From: Allodiplogaster sudhausi
Taxonomy: Eukaryota > Nematoda > Chromadorea > Rhabditida > Diplogasteridae
Reading direction: 5' to 3'
Assembly: GCA_945643635.1 (NCBI GenBank)
Contig: CALZFC010000001.1
Coordinates: 3,681,501-3,745,500 of the forward strand
DNA length: 64,000 nt
Shown here: positions 9,860 through 20,912 of the stretch, piece by piece
Numbering within the stretch: the stretch's first letter is position 1
How the letters are laid out: every line of letters starts with the position of its first letter
Program-made: the position numbers and the translations under genes
The notes under the pieces: generated by a model
Seen by the model: the letters and a program-made list of their open reading frames with translations, nothing else
What the model was told of the DNA's origin: nothing
The model's database searches: none

Positions 9860-10258
9860 CAGCTCGAATTCGCGCTCTTCATCGCGCTCTTCATCGCCTT
9901 ATACCTGCAGGCCACCGACGCCGCGTCAAGGAGTTCTCCATGAGGTGCGACCAAGTCGTGAGGTATGTATGCGTTCAAAAACATATTGAGCCGGCAAATA
10001 TATCTTATTTTAAGCAAAAAGGGTTTTCCTAATAGTTTTCGTATCAATTTAATTTACAAACAAATATTTACAAACAAGTCCCTACATTTTTTCAGTGATG
10101 AATCGGCGAAGGAAGATGTTCTGCGGAAGGAGAAACAAGCGATTCGGGGCGCCATGAAGGCTGCGAAGGACAAGGCGAAGGCTGAGAAGGAGATGGAGAA
10201 GAAGGCGGCTGGAGGAGGGGAAATGAAGAAGGCAGAGAGTCGGGAGAAGTCCAACTAA
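9860..10258 (+). CDS. Lys/Ala-rich small protein, 3' exons only
   Basis: Two exons (9860-9962 and 10096-10258) with good acceptors (CTTTTCAG and TTTTTTCAG) and a GTATGT donor join in frame. They read ARIRALHRALHRLIP, then RRRVKEFSMRCDQVV, then SDESAKEDVLRKEKQ and a Lys/Ala/Glu-rich tail ending at TAA 10256. The first exon begins mid-codon, so either an upstream exon exists that I cannot identify or translation starts at the internal ATG of SMRCDQ. The C-terminus would be a single charged helix. I do not recognise the family. AT-rich sequence immediately upstream (ATTAATTAATTA) offers no clear promoter. Confidence 0.45.
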
Positions 10259-11389
10259 AAGGCCTCCGCGATAAAAAGCCTTGAAGGCATTTTGTTGTGT
10301 TTTGTGTCTTACATTTCATTAAAAAGGACATCAAATCAAGAAGTACATTAAAATATGCGAAACTAGGGGAAAGATGAACAGTAAATGAAAACAAGAAAAG
10401 GGAATTCAAATTGACACTTGGTGAATGAATGAGACCTTGGTAATAGAAAGCTAGTTTTTAATTTAGTCGATAAAACTTCGATTTCTCATGGTCAGTACAC
10501 GCGGTAACAAATAAAAATAACAATGAGCTTGCTACGGAATTCATGCGCTTTTCGATCTTTTCGAGATTGGATGAAAAAATTATAATTTAAAGGTTCTTTT
10601 ATTACCTTCGTTCAGTGAATTTTGATTGAGGAAAAGTACCTTCTCGGCCGCTTCTCTGTTCATTTCCTCTGCTGTTTTTTCTCATTCCTTTCTCCGTTGT
10701 GGATCTCCCCTCTGCTTCTTCAGATTTATTTCCTTTACTGGCGCATTCGTATGAATCACAGGACTAAATAAAATTTGGCGAATCAACTTTTGGTGGAACG
10801 AGGCGAAACTTAATCGATAGAAATCAAGGAAAGCGACAGAATGAATTGATTGTTAGTTGGAAGTCACAGGCATGTGCACATATTTGTGGCCAATTACATC
10901 ATAGATATTTAGATGTTTTGCATATTTAGATACAGAATTATTAGGCGAAACTTCTCAGCGAATAAAGATGTATGATAAGGTCTGATTTGGTGATTTCCGC
11001 GATCGCATCCCCATCACTCTGCTTCTCTTGCAATTAACACACTCTCTCTGTCTCATGAACAATTCAAAAGAGCAAGTGAAAACATCTCCATCATTTTACT
11101 TTTCTTTTCACTGCGCCCTTTTCTCTCTTCATTTTTATTTTCTTCCATCGCAGCTAAAAATTTAGGATTTTTAATCATTTGCAACAAAGAAACTGGAATT
11201 GATCGACTGTCATCGCGCATTTTTAGAGTTTGGAACGTCATGTTTTGCTTCGAACCTCAGGAATCAACTCCCGAAAGCGCAGGTAAAAGCTAAAGAAAGT
11301 TTCTTAAGAAATTTTCATAATTTGAAGTAGTACAATCAATACATGAATATGAATGCCTTTATGGAAATGCTGTTAAAATTGAGTGTTCT
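10259..11389. other. Intergenic interval upstream of copy C
   Basis: No coding exon is seen. About 10985-11160 shares order and sequence with the upstream block of copy B (5930-6190). Confidence 0.4.
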
Positions 11390-11575
11390 ATTCTCTCCTC
11401 TTAGCCCTCTCGTGAAGATGATGATTCCCAGCAAGTCAGAGATCTCGCGATTTGGCAAATTAGCACGCATCGTCCACACCCTCTTTAGAAGCTCTACGAA
11501 AGGGGGCAGCGCTAGTTACAGCGAATGTTCCTCCGTCACCTTCGTCTGGGTCATTCCAAGTTCATTGTCCTCGAA
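11390..11575 (+). promoter_or_regulatory. Conserved upstream block shared by copies C, D and E
   Basis: A block starting CTCTCCTCTTAGCCCTCTCG, with GATCTCGCGATTTGGCAAAT and GGGGCAGCGCTAGTTACAGC, recurs with variation at about 14235-14330 (upstream of copy D) and about 45120-45265 (upstream of copy E). It lies 220-780 bp upstream of each start codon. It may be a 5' exon, a promoter module or duplication residue; no frame is conserved among all three, which argues against coding. Confidence 0.4.
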
Positions 11576-11788
11576 TTCCATTTCTTCATTGTATTCCTTT
11601 TGTTTTTATTTTATTTTAATTTCGTTATTATTTTAATTTAATAAAAGGCAGATGTATTATTTTAGAATAGTTGATCAAAATTCAATTTTACCATTTGTGA
11701 ATATATATGTAATATGGAATGGAGCTTTCATTGTCATTACTCATTGATATTTGTGATTGCAAAATATATTATAATCTTTTTCAGAGTC

Positions 11789-13186
11789 ATGCCGTTCAAC
11801 GACAGAGACTCCAGAGTGACGAGAGCGGAACTAATTGTTAGAATGATTTCCTGCCGAATGGAGCTTGAACCTACATTACACAAACACAACTATGACAACA
11901 ACACTGTGCGCGATCTCGTGATAGCGACTTCTAAAGCGCGAGGACTACTAGAGGAATTCGCGGACCACTGCTCTTGTTTGCCCTACAATAATCTCCAAAA
12001 TGTCGTCTTGACGGCCGCGAGAGAAATAGTCGATGAGAAGAGCGATCTGCTTCGTCTCATGGAAGAACGCCAGCAAATTAGCGGGTCATCGGCAAATAAG
12101 CATGACTTATTCTTCGTGAACGAAGTACTTGCTATCTTCAGAGAACTTCCAATTCTTTTTGTGGATTACATGTCGGACAACTACCCGGAAGTATGTCAAT
12201 ACGCCACGAAGATGCGCGACGAGATAATAAACGATCTTTTGATTAGAATCAAGGAAGAGCATACGCGTCTGTCAGAAGTCATGGCTAGGAGGCCAGGCAT
12301 CCAGATTCTCGAGCAAATTAAGCGGCAAAAGTTGCCAGAATATACGGAAAATTACAACTTTATACTCACTGTACTCCTGCTGAACTTCCGACTGCGTGGC
12401 ACGAAATGCTCGCCAAGCTAGAGGAAGAACTCGACGAAGCAATCCAATACGCGTGTAAAAACGATGGTCCCCAGACAGGACAGCCGGTCAAGAATCTGCA
12501 CTGGCACATCTGAGATCGAAGAGGAAGCCGGTTGATGAGCGAGGAAGAGAACAAGAACAAGAGGTAATAGGGGAGCTACAGCAGGTTTGAGCGTTAGAGA
12601 GTGAAAGAGTGCACAGAGCGAAAAGAAAGAAGTTCAAACGAAGGGAGAGAATGGTCTAGAGGATTAGAGAGTGAAAGGGTAAGAGAGAAAGTGGATCTAC
12701 AAGAATACACAAATGGCTTTTCGTGTATCTGCTGATTGCTACAACCATGGTTTAGCAATACCAAAGTTAGATCGGCCATCGACTGGCTAACGTAAGAACA
12801 ACCTCAAGCAATCAGTGAACAGTGCCTTTGTGTACAGGTACCTTCATTGGAAGCGGATTCAATGGAATCGAATAATCCCCTTCGGGTAAGCATTACCGAA
12901 CTCGAGCTGGCGATAGGCCGCGAATTCATGCGAGTTGAAGAAGAACGACGAGACGAGGAAGAACAAGACCAGATTCGTCTGGTTAATGCTTTTTATTAAG
13001 CTTTAATAGCTGCCATTCGTTGATCGTTGAAGTAACCATTATTTTGACATTTGGTTACTTCTATAATCACACAGATACTCTGGTTAATTTTATCTTTGCA
13101 TAACTTTTAATTGTTCTTCTTAGGCGCGACTTCTGTTGGCTTGCCGCAACAAGCTGCCGCTTATAAGCAGAGCAAAGCGAGCCTGA
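11789..13186 (+). pseudogene. Charged helical family, frameshifted copy (copy C)
   Basis: The ATG at 11789 lies 4 bases after CTTTTTCAG, the same arrangement as in copies B and E. The frame covers the family N-terminal and central regions, including IKEEHTRLSEVMARRPG and ILEQIKRQKLPE, but ends early at 12421. Compared with copy D about four bases are missing near 12370; the expected reading (AELPTAWHEMLAKLEEEL) resumes in another phase. The donor that follows this block in copy D (CAG GTAGGA) reads CAG ACAGGA here and the intron is gone. Later exons are present and clean: about 12480-12563, 12838-12981 and 13124-13186 (ARLLLACRNK tail). I infer a recently disabled gene. Confidence 0.6.
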
Positions 13187-13484
13187 TTCTTTCTTTGATG
13201 TTCCTTCAAAGGCAGCAATATAGAATGTAATTAAATTAAATATTTACACAGGTAATTTCGGAAATAAAATAAACCATCGAAATTTTATTTACCCATCACC
13301 CTGGACTTAAAACATGCATTTCGTTCCCTTTTTCGCTTGATAGTGCTCTCACTGAATATGTTCCATCTATACATTGTATGTGAGAAATTCAAAATATGCA
13401 TTGGAGGCTTTATTGCTATGGAAGATCACAATTATTTTTCCGTCATTAATTAAAACGCTCGCACTTGTTTACTCTCCTTATCCC

Positions 13485-13486
13485 TC

Positions 13487-13525
<39 letters not shown>

Positions 13526-13970
13526 TTGCTCCACAGAGCGAACGATCAATGCGCTATCAGTTTAATCAGTTTCAGTCTCGACGACTGCGCTCTTATGCGA
13601 TAGGGTGTTCTCTTCTCACCCTGTGGCCTTCCTTATTCACTTTCCATGCGCACTTTCGCTTCGCTTCCTTCTAGAGATACTGCTGTTACCGGGTTTACAC
13701 AGGAGCTTCCTTCTACTTCCCTTCTCTGTTTCCCGCTGGTCTTTATCCGAAATGAGTAGACATTAGATCGAGGATACGAAGGAGGTAAAGGCGTGGAGGG
13801 CAATCGAATTTGAATGTTCTGATTGCGTCCTGAACTCCTTGCTTTCACTGGCGTTGCCAATTTGATGTTCTTTTCTTTGATGAATTACTCGTCTTCTTTT
13901 AATAGCTTATCAATCGGCTGAATAGGCACCACGGGATCATCAACATCCGCTTCTAGCAGCAGCAGCATGC

Positions 13971-14001
<31 letters not shown>

Positions 14002-14016
14002 AAGAGAGAGAGAGAA

Positions 14017-14065
<49 letters not shown>

Positions 14066-14070
14066 AAGAG
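13485..14070. repeat. (CT)n and (GA)n microsatellites between copies C and D
   Basis: A (CT)n tract at about 13486-13523 and an interrupted (GA)n tract at about 13972-14070. Such GA/CT tracts recur downstream at 17640-17790, 28830-28866, 32030-32060, 39300-39400, 39972-40110, 40500-40690 and 41505-41610. No gene is seen in 13187-15000 apart from the conserved block near 14235-14330. Confidence 0.85.
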
Positions 14071-15000
14071 TCATAAGTTTCATCTGCCCTAATCTCTCAC
14101 TCACTTCATTTGAATTTTAGGCCACTTGCAGTACACAACTCAGTGTTTCTTCCAGACTCTCGGGAACATGTATGTAACTCATCCACACGGTAGTATATTC
14201 CGCGACAGAAATGTAATTCTATTCAAGTGTTCTCTTCTCGCCTCTCTACCCACTCGTGAAATCGAACGGGTAGAGAAAGTAAGAGATCTCGCGACTCGGA
14301 AAGTTAGCAAACGTCGTCCTCCAAAAACACTGAATGTTTAGCATATGGTTTTATTGACGTGGATCTATTCGCACATGTCTAAAACATATTTCAAGAAGTT
14401 TGAACCATTATTTCTGACTTTCTACAAAGTTACGGGCAAAAAAAGCTCGGCCAAAATTTTTTCCTGTTGCTGTAAGCCACCCTCCTATTTCGCACACTCT
14501 CTAACCAGCAGAAGACCACTGTAGAATCATTCACTGCGTTGTTCCTTGAAGAAAGCCTCTCTATCAAGCAGCCTTCAATGGGCTCCCCGTTATAACATTC
14601 TCTAAATTGGTTATCCAGAACATTATGATGTGTACCCATGTGCACAACGAAAAAGAACTAGTGGGTCAAGTTTGCTTAAGACAAAATTGATACTTTTTAG
14701 GGCATTTAAATATAACAAAAAAATTTGAGTACCCATAACTTTCTGTAGAATCAATCACCTTTCGACAGAGTCATCCCGAGTTAGTAGTCATTTCAATCAA
14801 GAGACAAGTTCATCGTCGTTCTCACATTTTTTTTTCTTTTATTATTTTTAAGTAAATGTCTGATACTTTGGTTTGATTAATTGATCCAAATTCAATGTTG
14901 ATGTTATTTATAATATGAAACGTGAGCGAGCATTCTTTGTCATTGCTCTTTCAAACATGCTTGTGACCAAAAAAAATTTTTTTTTAAGAGGCAATCATTC

Positions 15001-16610
15001 ATGAGGCGCACCGACGACGGTCTTTACTGCAAGGCGCAGCACTTACGTAATTGGCTTCAAGAAGCACTGAGGAAAAACAACGAAATGGTGCAGAACGAGC
15101 ACATCTATCCAGCGGCGAATTTCCTCAGTGATCTCAAAAGGATGACGACTCAAGCGCGAGGACTACTACAAGAATCATGGTGGCACTACAGATCAAGTTA
15201 CCCGTACAGTGATCTCGAAAATGTCCTCTTGACTGCCGAAGAAGTTCTGGACAAGTTACACACTCGCGCCGACATATGGCATCGGGCCAATAAAGTGTTC
15301 GACCAGCAGCGCTATCTGCTCATGCGTTTGGAAAATGGCGGGTCATCTGGTTATAAGCGTGACTTAATCGATCTAACCGAAGCAATTACAAAGCTAAAAA
15401 AAATTGGAAGTCTCCTGAATAGCGACGTGGACAAAATCTACATGCGTGACGCTATCCAAAATGTCGAGAAGAAACGCGATGAGATTGAAAACGATCTTGT
15501 GTCTGGAATAAAGAAGGAACATGCGCGTCTGTCAGAACTCATGGCTGGGAAGCCTGGCATCGAGCTTCTGGAACAAATTAAGCGTCAAGAATTGCCCGAA
15601 CTGACCGAAAAATACAACTTTATCATGCATCACTGGCCTCCTGCTTCACTTCCGACTGAATGGAACGAAATCAACCTTGACAAGCTAGAGGAAGACATAA
15701 ACGCGGCAAGCCATCAAGCCAGCGAGGACATTGAAGAAAACGAACAAGCAGTTCTGGCCATCAATGCACAGCGGAGCGATTGTTCCCAGGTAGGACAGCT
15801 GTTCTTCCTCAATACAATCAAGTTTTGAACAGAACGATGCGGAACGATTAATATAACCAAAGAGGGGAAATGAGGTAAACAAAAATTTACCATCAAGACA
15901 GAGAGACTGAGAATAATAAAATGAGAGACAAGGGGATGAATGATGTCATTCAGGCATCTGATACTACCGCAGACGATGAACTACCCAAATTTCATAAGAA
16001 GAAAATCGAAAAGCTTGAATCGGCACTGGCACGTCTGAGATCGAAGAGCAAGGGGGTTGACGAACGAGGAAATGAGAAAGAAGAAGACAGAACAGAGGAG
16101 CGACAGCAGGTCAGAGAGTGAGAGAGTGAGATGAGTGAGAGAGTGCACAGAGAGAGAGAAAGTCCGAAGGACAGAGAGACTCTAGCCGTTGGCAAACTAA
16201 CGTTAACTTGGCTATCGACTGGATAAAACCAATACCAGTAAATCAGTAAATGTAGTTAAATTCAGATCCCCGATGGTTCAATGGACACGAATGACCGATT
16301 TCGGATGCGGATTACCGAGCTCGAGCAGGCGATCGGCCGCGAGTTCATGCGCGTTGAAGAAGAGCGACGAGACGAGGAAGAACAAAACCAGATCCGTCTG
16401 GTTAATACTTAAAATAAATTTTTGTAGAAGCAATTCCTCATTCGTTGAAGTGTCCTATTTTAGGCACTGGGATTTTTTACTGTTATATTCAGATTTTTTA
16501 CTACTTTATACTTATTTTATTTTGTATAATTTAATGGTTTTTCTCAGGCACTACTTCTGTTGGCCTGCCGCAGCGAGCAGCCGCTTCTCAGCAGAGCAAA
16601 ACGAGCCTGA
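15001..16610 (+). CDS. Charged helical family protein, most complete copy (copy D)
   Basis: Four exons join in frame: 15001-15789, 15954-16109, 16266-16400 and 16548-16610, all with GT donors (GTAGGA, GTCAGA, GTTAAT) and AG acceptors, giving 380 residues. The start follows a TTTTTTTTTAAG acceptor by 12 bases. The protein has an N-terminal helical region (LRNWLQEALRKNNEM, then NVLLTAEEVLDKL), a central conserved block (IKKEHARLSELMAGKPGI, LLEQIKRQELPELTE), an acidic stretch, a coiled coil (IEKLESALARLRSK), a charged exon and the short ARLL-type tail (here ALLLLACRSE). No signal peptide or membrane segment is seen, so a cytoplasmic or nuclear protein is likely. I do not recognise the family; it seems nematode-restricted and is repeated five times in this window. 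Confidence 0.7.
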
Positions 16611-17024
16611 CACTCAATCAGATCTTCCTTCAACGGCAATAATACGGAATAGACTTGGAGACGGAATGATAGACCAAGATGAAATTTTATTTTATTTTCA
16701 TGTCGTCTTAAAGCGTTCTTTTTTGAAATCGATGCCGCTTAAACCCGCTGAAATATATACGACTTGTGATGGAAGACAAGTACATAATATCTATCGAAGG
16801 TTTCATTGTCATTAAAGTTTCTTTATGACGTTTACCTTCGCATTTCTATCGTTTATTAATACGATCTGAATGGAAGCTAATTTGTAGATATTCACTGATT
16901 TTAGACCACTTTCGTTGTTTGTTTTGTTCTTCTTTTCGTTGAAGGACATTAAAGACATGAAAGCTTTCTCCCAAAGAAAAACAAAAGGTGTTTAAATATA
17001 TGTGTAGAACAAATTTAACGTTCG
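16251..17024 (+). repeat. Segmental duplicate of 77-849
   Basis: Second member of the duplicated pair described at 77-849; here it forms the natural 3' end of copy D. Past 17024 the sequence instead resembles the 32930-33975 region (for example CAAGTTTAGCAAAC and CTCATCCATATCAT), so this junction joins two different duplicated blocks. No other gene is seen in 16611-17506. Confidence 0.9.
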
Positions 17025-17506
17025 GGCAATCCCAGCACTCTCATTCTCCAAGTTTAGCAAACCCCGGGAAAATAGAACGAGATTTTTTGTTTTGCTTTGA
17101 GACTCTCCGAGTAGCTCCGCCCCGTTTCCCAAAGATATACTTATATAGGTAGCAATACGGCCCTATGGCTCTCATCCATATCATTCCGCTCGAATTTCAT
17201 CTCTACAGTCATTTAAGCAAAGGTTGGCTCTCTTGTAACTGCATTCTTTTGATTACAATAATAGGTACCTCTTAAACATTAAAGTATGTCTATCAATACC
17301 AGAATAATTTTGAATTAGAATGAAAGCGTGTCTTTGCATCAAATTCTTTTTTTTCCAGATCACCGAACGTCGCCTTCCTTCGTCTTGCAACCAAATCTTT
17401 TGAAAAACTTCGTCAAATTCACAGTAGCCACCCTACCTTAATCCATAGGAATTCCGGTATTCTCTCGGCTACCGTAATCACTTGGATACCGTAACCTTCG
17501 AACCCA

Positions 17507-17635
17507 ATGGACCACTGGCTGAACGGCTCTCGGGACTCGGCGGCCGCCATTGACATTGTCAACGCGAGCATCGAGCACGCCATCGCAGCATTCAGTGGAA
17601 ACGGAGAAGCGGCGGATACGGCACTGAGAAAGGTG

Positions 17636-17670
<35 letters not shown>

Positions 17671-17704
17671 GAGAAATAGGCAGAGAAAGAAAAAGAAAGA
17701 AAGG

Positions 17705-17746
<42 letters not shown>

Positions 17747-18064
17747 GAGAGATAGGCGGAGAAAGAAAGAGAGCTAGAGAGAGAAGAAAGAGAAGCCAGA
17801 AAGAAAGAATAAGAGTGAAAGACGAGATAACATTAATCGGAGGGATAGAGAGAGAGAGAGTTCCGACTCTCTATCTCTCATTCTTTAGCTCCAATATCCT
17901 CCAGTCTTCTCTCTTGTTCCATCTCATCGTGTCACATTTCGCGTATCTCACCTTTTCAGATCGAAGAAGTAAAGTCAACTTTGCCCGCCGACTCGCAACG
18001 TGAAGTGGATCAGAAGAGATGGGAACCTGTCTGTCGCTCGGAAGGCCAGAAAATAAATGAGTAA
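17507..18064 (+). CDS. Small two-exon gene, copy 1 (C-terminus frameshifted)
   Basis: Exons 17507-17632 (MDHWLNGSRDSAAAIDIVNA to TALRK) and 17960-18064 (IEEVKSTLPADSQREVDQKR onward) are separated by an intron full of GA repeats and join in phase 0. The parallel copy at 33430-33976 encodes the same first 64 residues. After RW the two copies diverge because one base is missing here (GGGAACCTG versus GGGAACTCTG), giving a different tail. The product of about 76 residues is a small helical acidic protein without signal peptide. I do not recognise it. Upstream sequence from 17035 is also shared with the other copy, including an ATCAC...TACCGTAA block just before the ATG. Exons further upstream cannot be excluded. 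Confidence 0.5.
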
Positions 18065-19945
18065 CATTTGTTATTTATTTGTTCGATTCGTTGTCTGATG
18101 GGGCATAAAAATGTTTTCAGTATCTTTTTTTTTAATTTTTATTATAGGGGTCATTTTGGAGAAAACGTGTTTTGAGGGGTCCATTTTGGGCATTGGGACC
18201 CCCCATGTTAAAAAAACGGAGTATACCACGTGAAAGAGCGTGTTTGTTACCTCTAAATCAATTATTGTGAAAGTGGAACTCTTACTACTTTTTACGGTAG
18301 CACTCCAAATGCGCGCAAGTCGGTCAAAATGGCGTATTTTTTGAGGCGGAAAAACATGAATATGATGCTCACATTCTACTTTTGTGAATCGTCCATGGTA
18401 CTTTTGATCGAAAATTTTTTTTCTGTATATTATATTTCATTCTCCGGGCAAAAGTACTATGGATGGTTCACAAAAGCAGAATGTGAGCATCATATTCATG
18501 TTTTTCCGCCTCAAAAACCTTTTAGCACAGTTTTCAGAACATTTGTTCGATTGGTATCTTTTTCGCGTACAGCTCAAAATTGTCAAATCCTGTCGTCGTT
18601 TTTTTTCGTGAATTTTCCGGTTTTTGAATGCTGTGCAGGTTCTGCTCTTTCATCGGTGGGTATATAAAGCACAATTCTCGGTTCTTTCGAATGAATATGG
18701 CCGTTTTGGCATTGCGGCTCAAAGACGACCTGATAGTAGGCTTTGAAGGAGTTTTCATACATTTTTTTTTATTACTTGCGCTCGTAAAAAAAAACTAATT
18801 TCTTGACTTTTATTGTGCTTTTGAGTGGCATATCGTAAACGAACTTCAAAAAGTTCTTAAATATGATTATTGGGTGCTAGATGTTCCAAAATAACAATTT
18901 TGAAATATTTTCTAAGAAATACTTAGTAATATCGTCTTCAACAGGCAACAATCAAATACATGTTTCCAAAAAAAGTATTCTTTGAATTAAATAATAAAGC
19001 TATATAAGACTCAGTTTTAGCTGCTCTTTCTTTTAGTCTAAATATTATTTGGAAAATCAGAGTACAAGACCCAGTAAATGTCCAAAGAATACGTATTTGA
19101 ACACTAGAAATTGGCATAAAACACAAAAAGTCAATTTTCGACCTTAAGGCTTAATTTTTTTATGTACAAGTCATATACCATTTTGAAAAATATAAAAAAT
19201 ACATCGAATGGACTATTCAGTTTAAGAATTTATGAAGTTTGATTGATATCGTGGTTTGCCGCCAACCCCGAAATTTGCTGAGAAACCGATATTCAAATGC
19301 AGATACCCAAAAAAAGTAATCGAGATTTTCCTCGTAGAAACATATTATGTTTAGTTTTTCCTGCTCTTTCATATGGATGATTCAGTAGTTTGTAAGTAAT
19401 GGTAAAAAAAAAGTTATTGTCTGAAAACCACATTTCAAAAAATTAAATTGGGCAAAAGTCATAAAAATAAAAATTTTCGAATATTGTCACCACGGACTGT
19501 TTTTTAATGTAGTTTTGAACAAGAAATCTAACATTAAAAAGATTTTCGAGAAATATTAAGTATAACTTAAGATATGGTCTCCTAAAATGTTGGAGCATTT
19601 CGACTTATAACTAAGAGAAAAAATTTTCAAAAAATTTTTGGCGACCTAAACTTCGTTATGAACTTGCGCGCATTTTTCGAGTGCTACCATAAGAAGTAGT
19701 AAGAGTTCCATTTTCACAATAATTGATTTAGAAGTAAATCACGCTCTTACACGTGGTATACTCCGTTTTTTTTAACATGGGGGGTTCCGATGCCCGAAAT
19801 AGACCCCTCAAAACACGACCCCTATAATGAAGACTTTAGAAAAAAGTTACTGAAGACATTTTTTTGCCCCATCAGACAACGATACGAACAAATGTTTCAA
19901 AATTGAGATTGGTCGACATTGAACAGAGTTACGCTCATTTGAATA
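18055..19945. mobile_element. Foldback element, about 1.9 kb
   Basis: Long inverted arms lie at about 18060-18325 and 19655-19940: the left GTTGTCTGATGGGGCA, CGTGGTATACTCCG-complement, CAATTATTGTGAAAGTGGAA and GCGCGCAAGT strings all reappear reverse-complemented on the right. The 1.3-kb interior is AT-rich and has no convincing coding frame. A second, nested inverted repeat lies at 18328-18510. It begins directly after the stop of the small gene at 17507-18064. The superfamily is unknown because no clean target duplication was found. Confidence 0.8.
18328..18512. repeat. Nested inverted repeat with arms of about 70 bp
   Basis: The sequence TTTTTGAGGCGGAAAAACAT, then ATGATGCTCACATTCT and CTTTTGTGAA, reappears in reverse complement ending at about 18512 (AGAATGTGAGCATCAT...TTTTTCCGCCTCAAAAA). 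The loop is about 45 bp. It lies inside one side of the larger foldback element, so the DNA or RNA could form a hairpin within a hairpin. Confidence 0.85.
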
Positions 19946-20912
19946 TTGTTGGTATATCATTGTATACTGTAGACCTACTGGAGAAAATTTTTTTTCTGAA
20001 AACGGTTGTGTAATGGATCCTCATGTAGATATGTATGTATGTAGCTCTTTTTTCCTAGTCCGTCAATTATCCTTGACTAACTATTTGATATACTCTTTAT
20101 AGTTTCTAGTTATTAGTCCCCGCCCCTTTATTTCGCCTGTATTTACATAATACCTCGGAGCTATGTATTCAGGGGGGATAGTCTAGACCCGGAAGGGACC
20201 CTCTCTATGCCGGTCTCCGCTGCCCTTTCCCGAGTTGCCGACTTCTTTTCCTTTCTCTTCTTCTGTTCTAAAAGGGATATGGCCGAAACAGAGTGGAATT
20301 AGTGCAGAAAAGGAATGTTAAACAAACCGCCGATTATGGCAATAGTTCAGGACTCCTTAAAATATATGTATTAATGTTATTATAACAAAATTTTTTTTAG
20401 TATATTCTATTTTATAAATAAAAAAATAAAAAAAATAAAATACAGGAAGCCGATCAAGGATTTTGTCTCAACAATAATGATGAAAAAGGGGTGGAGAGGC
20501 TGATTTTGAGAGAAGAAATATTGTCAACCAGCAGCGATGCTTGCTGACATGATGAATGACGGAAGAAATGCGAATGAAAGATTGCGCCTATTTAAATAGT
20601 GAAATTTTTTTTGATTGTTGAATATGTAAACTCCATTTAAAATTTCAGACTAGGAATAGTACATTCATACATCAATTACTAAAAGAAATACACGTGGAAA
20701 TGTTTTTTTTTTAATTTTTGCCCTCTTCCTTATTAGAGATTGTTACTGGGAGCTGCGCAAAGTTTTAACATTTAGTGTTATCAAAGCATTTGCCATTCGT
20801 GTCAGCGCGATCGAAACGAGCACCCAACGTCAAGCGTTTTCGAAGACCTGTGCACTTTGAACTTCAGATAGTCTGAAAAAAATATATATGCAGTCAAAAT
20901 TACCCAAAAAAA
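19946..20912. other. Intergenic interval upstream of the srt gene
   Basis: AT-rich sequence with no recognised exon, RNA gene or repeat family. Confidence 0.4.
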
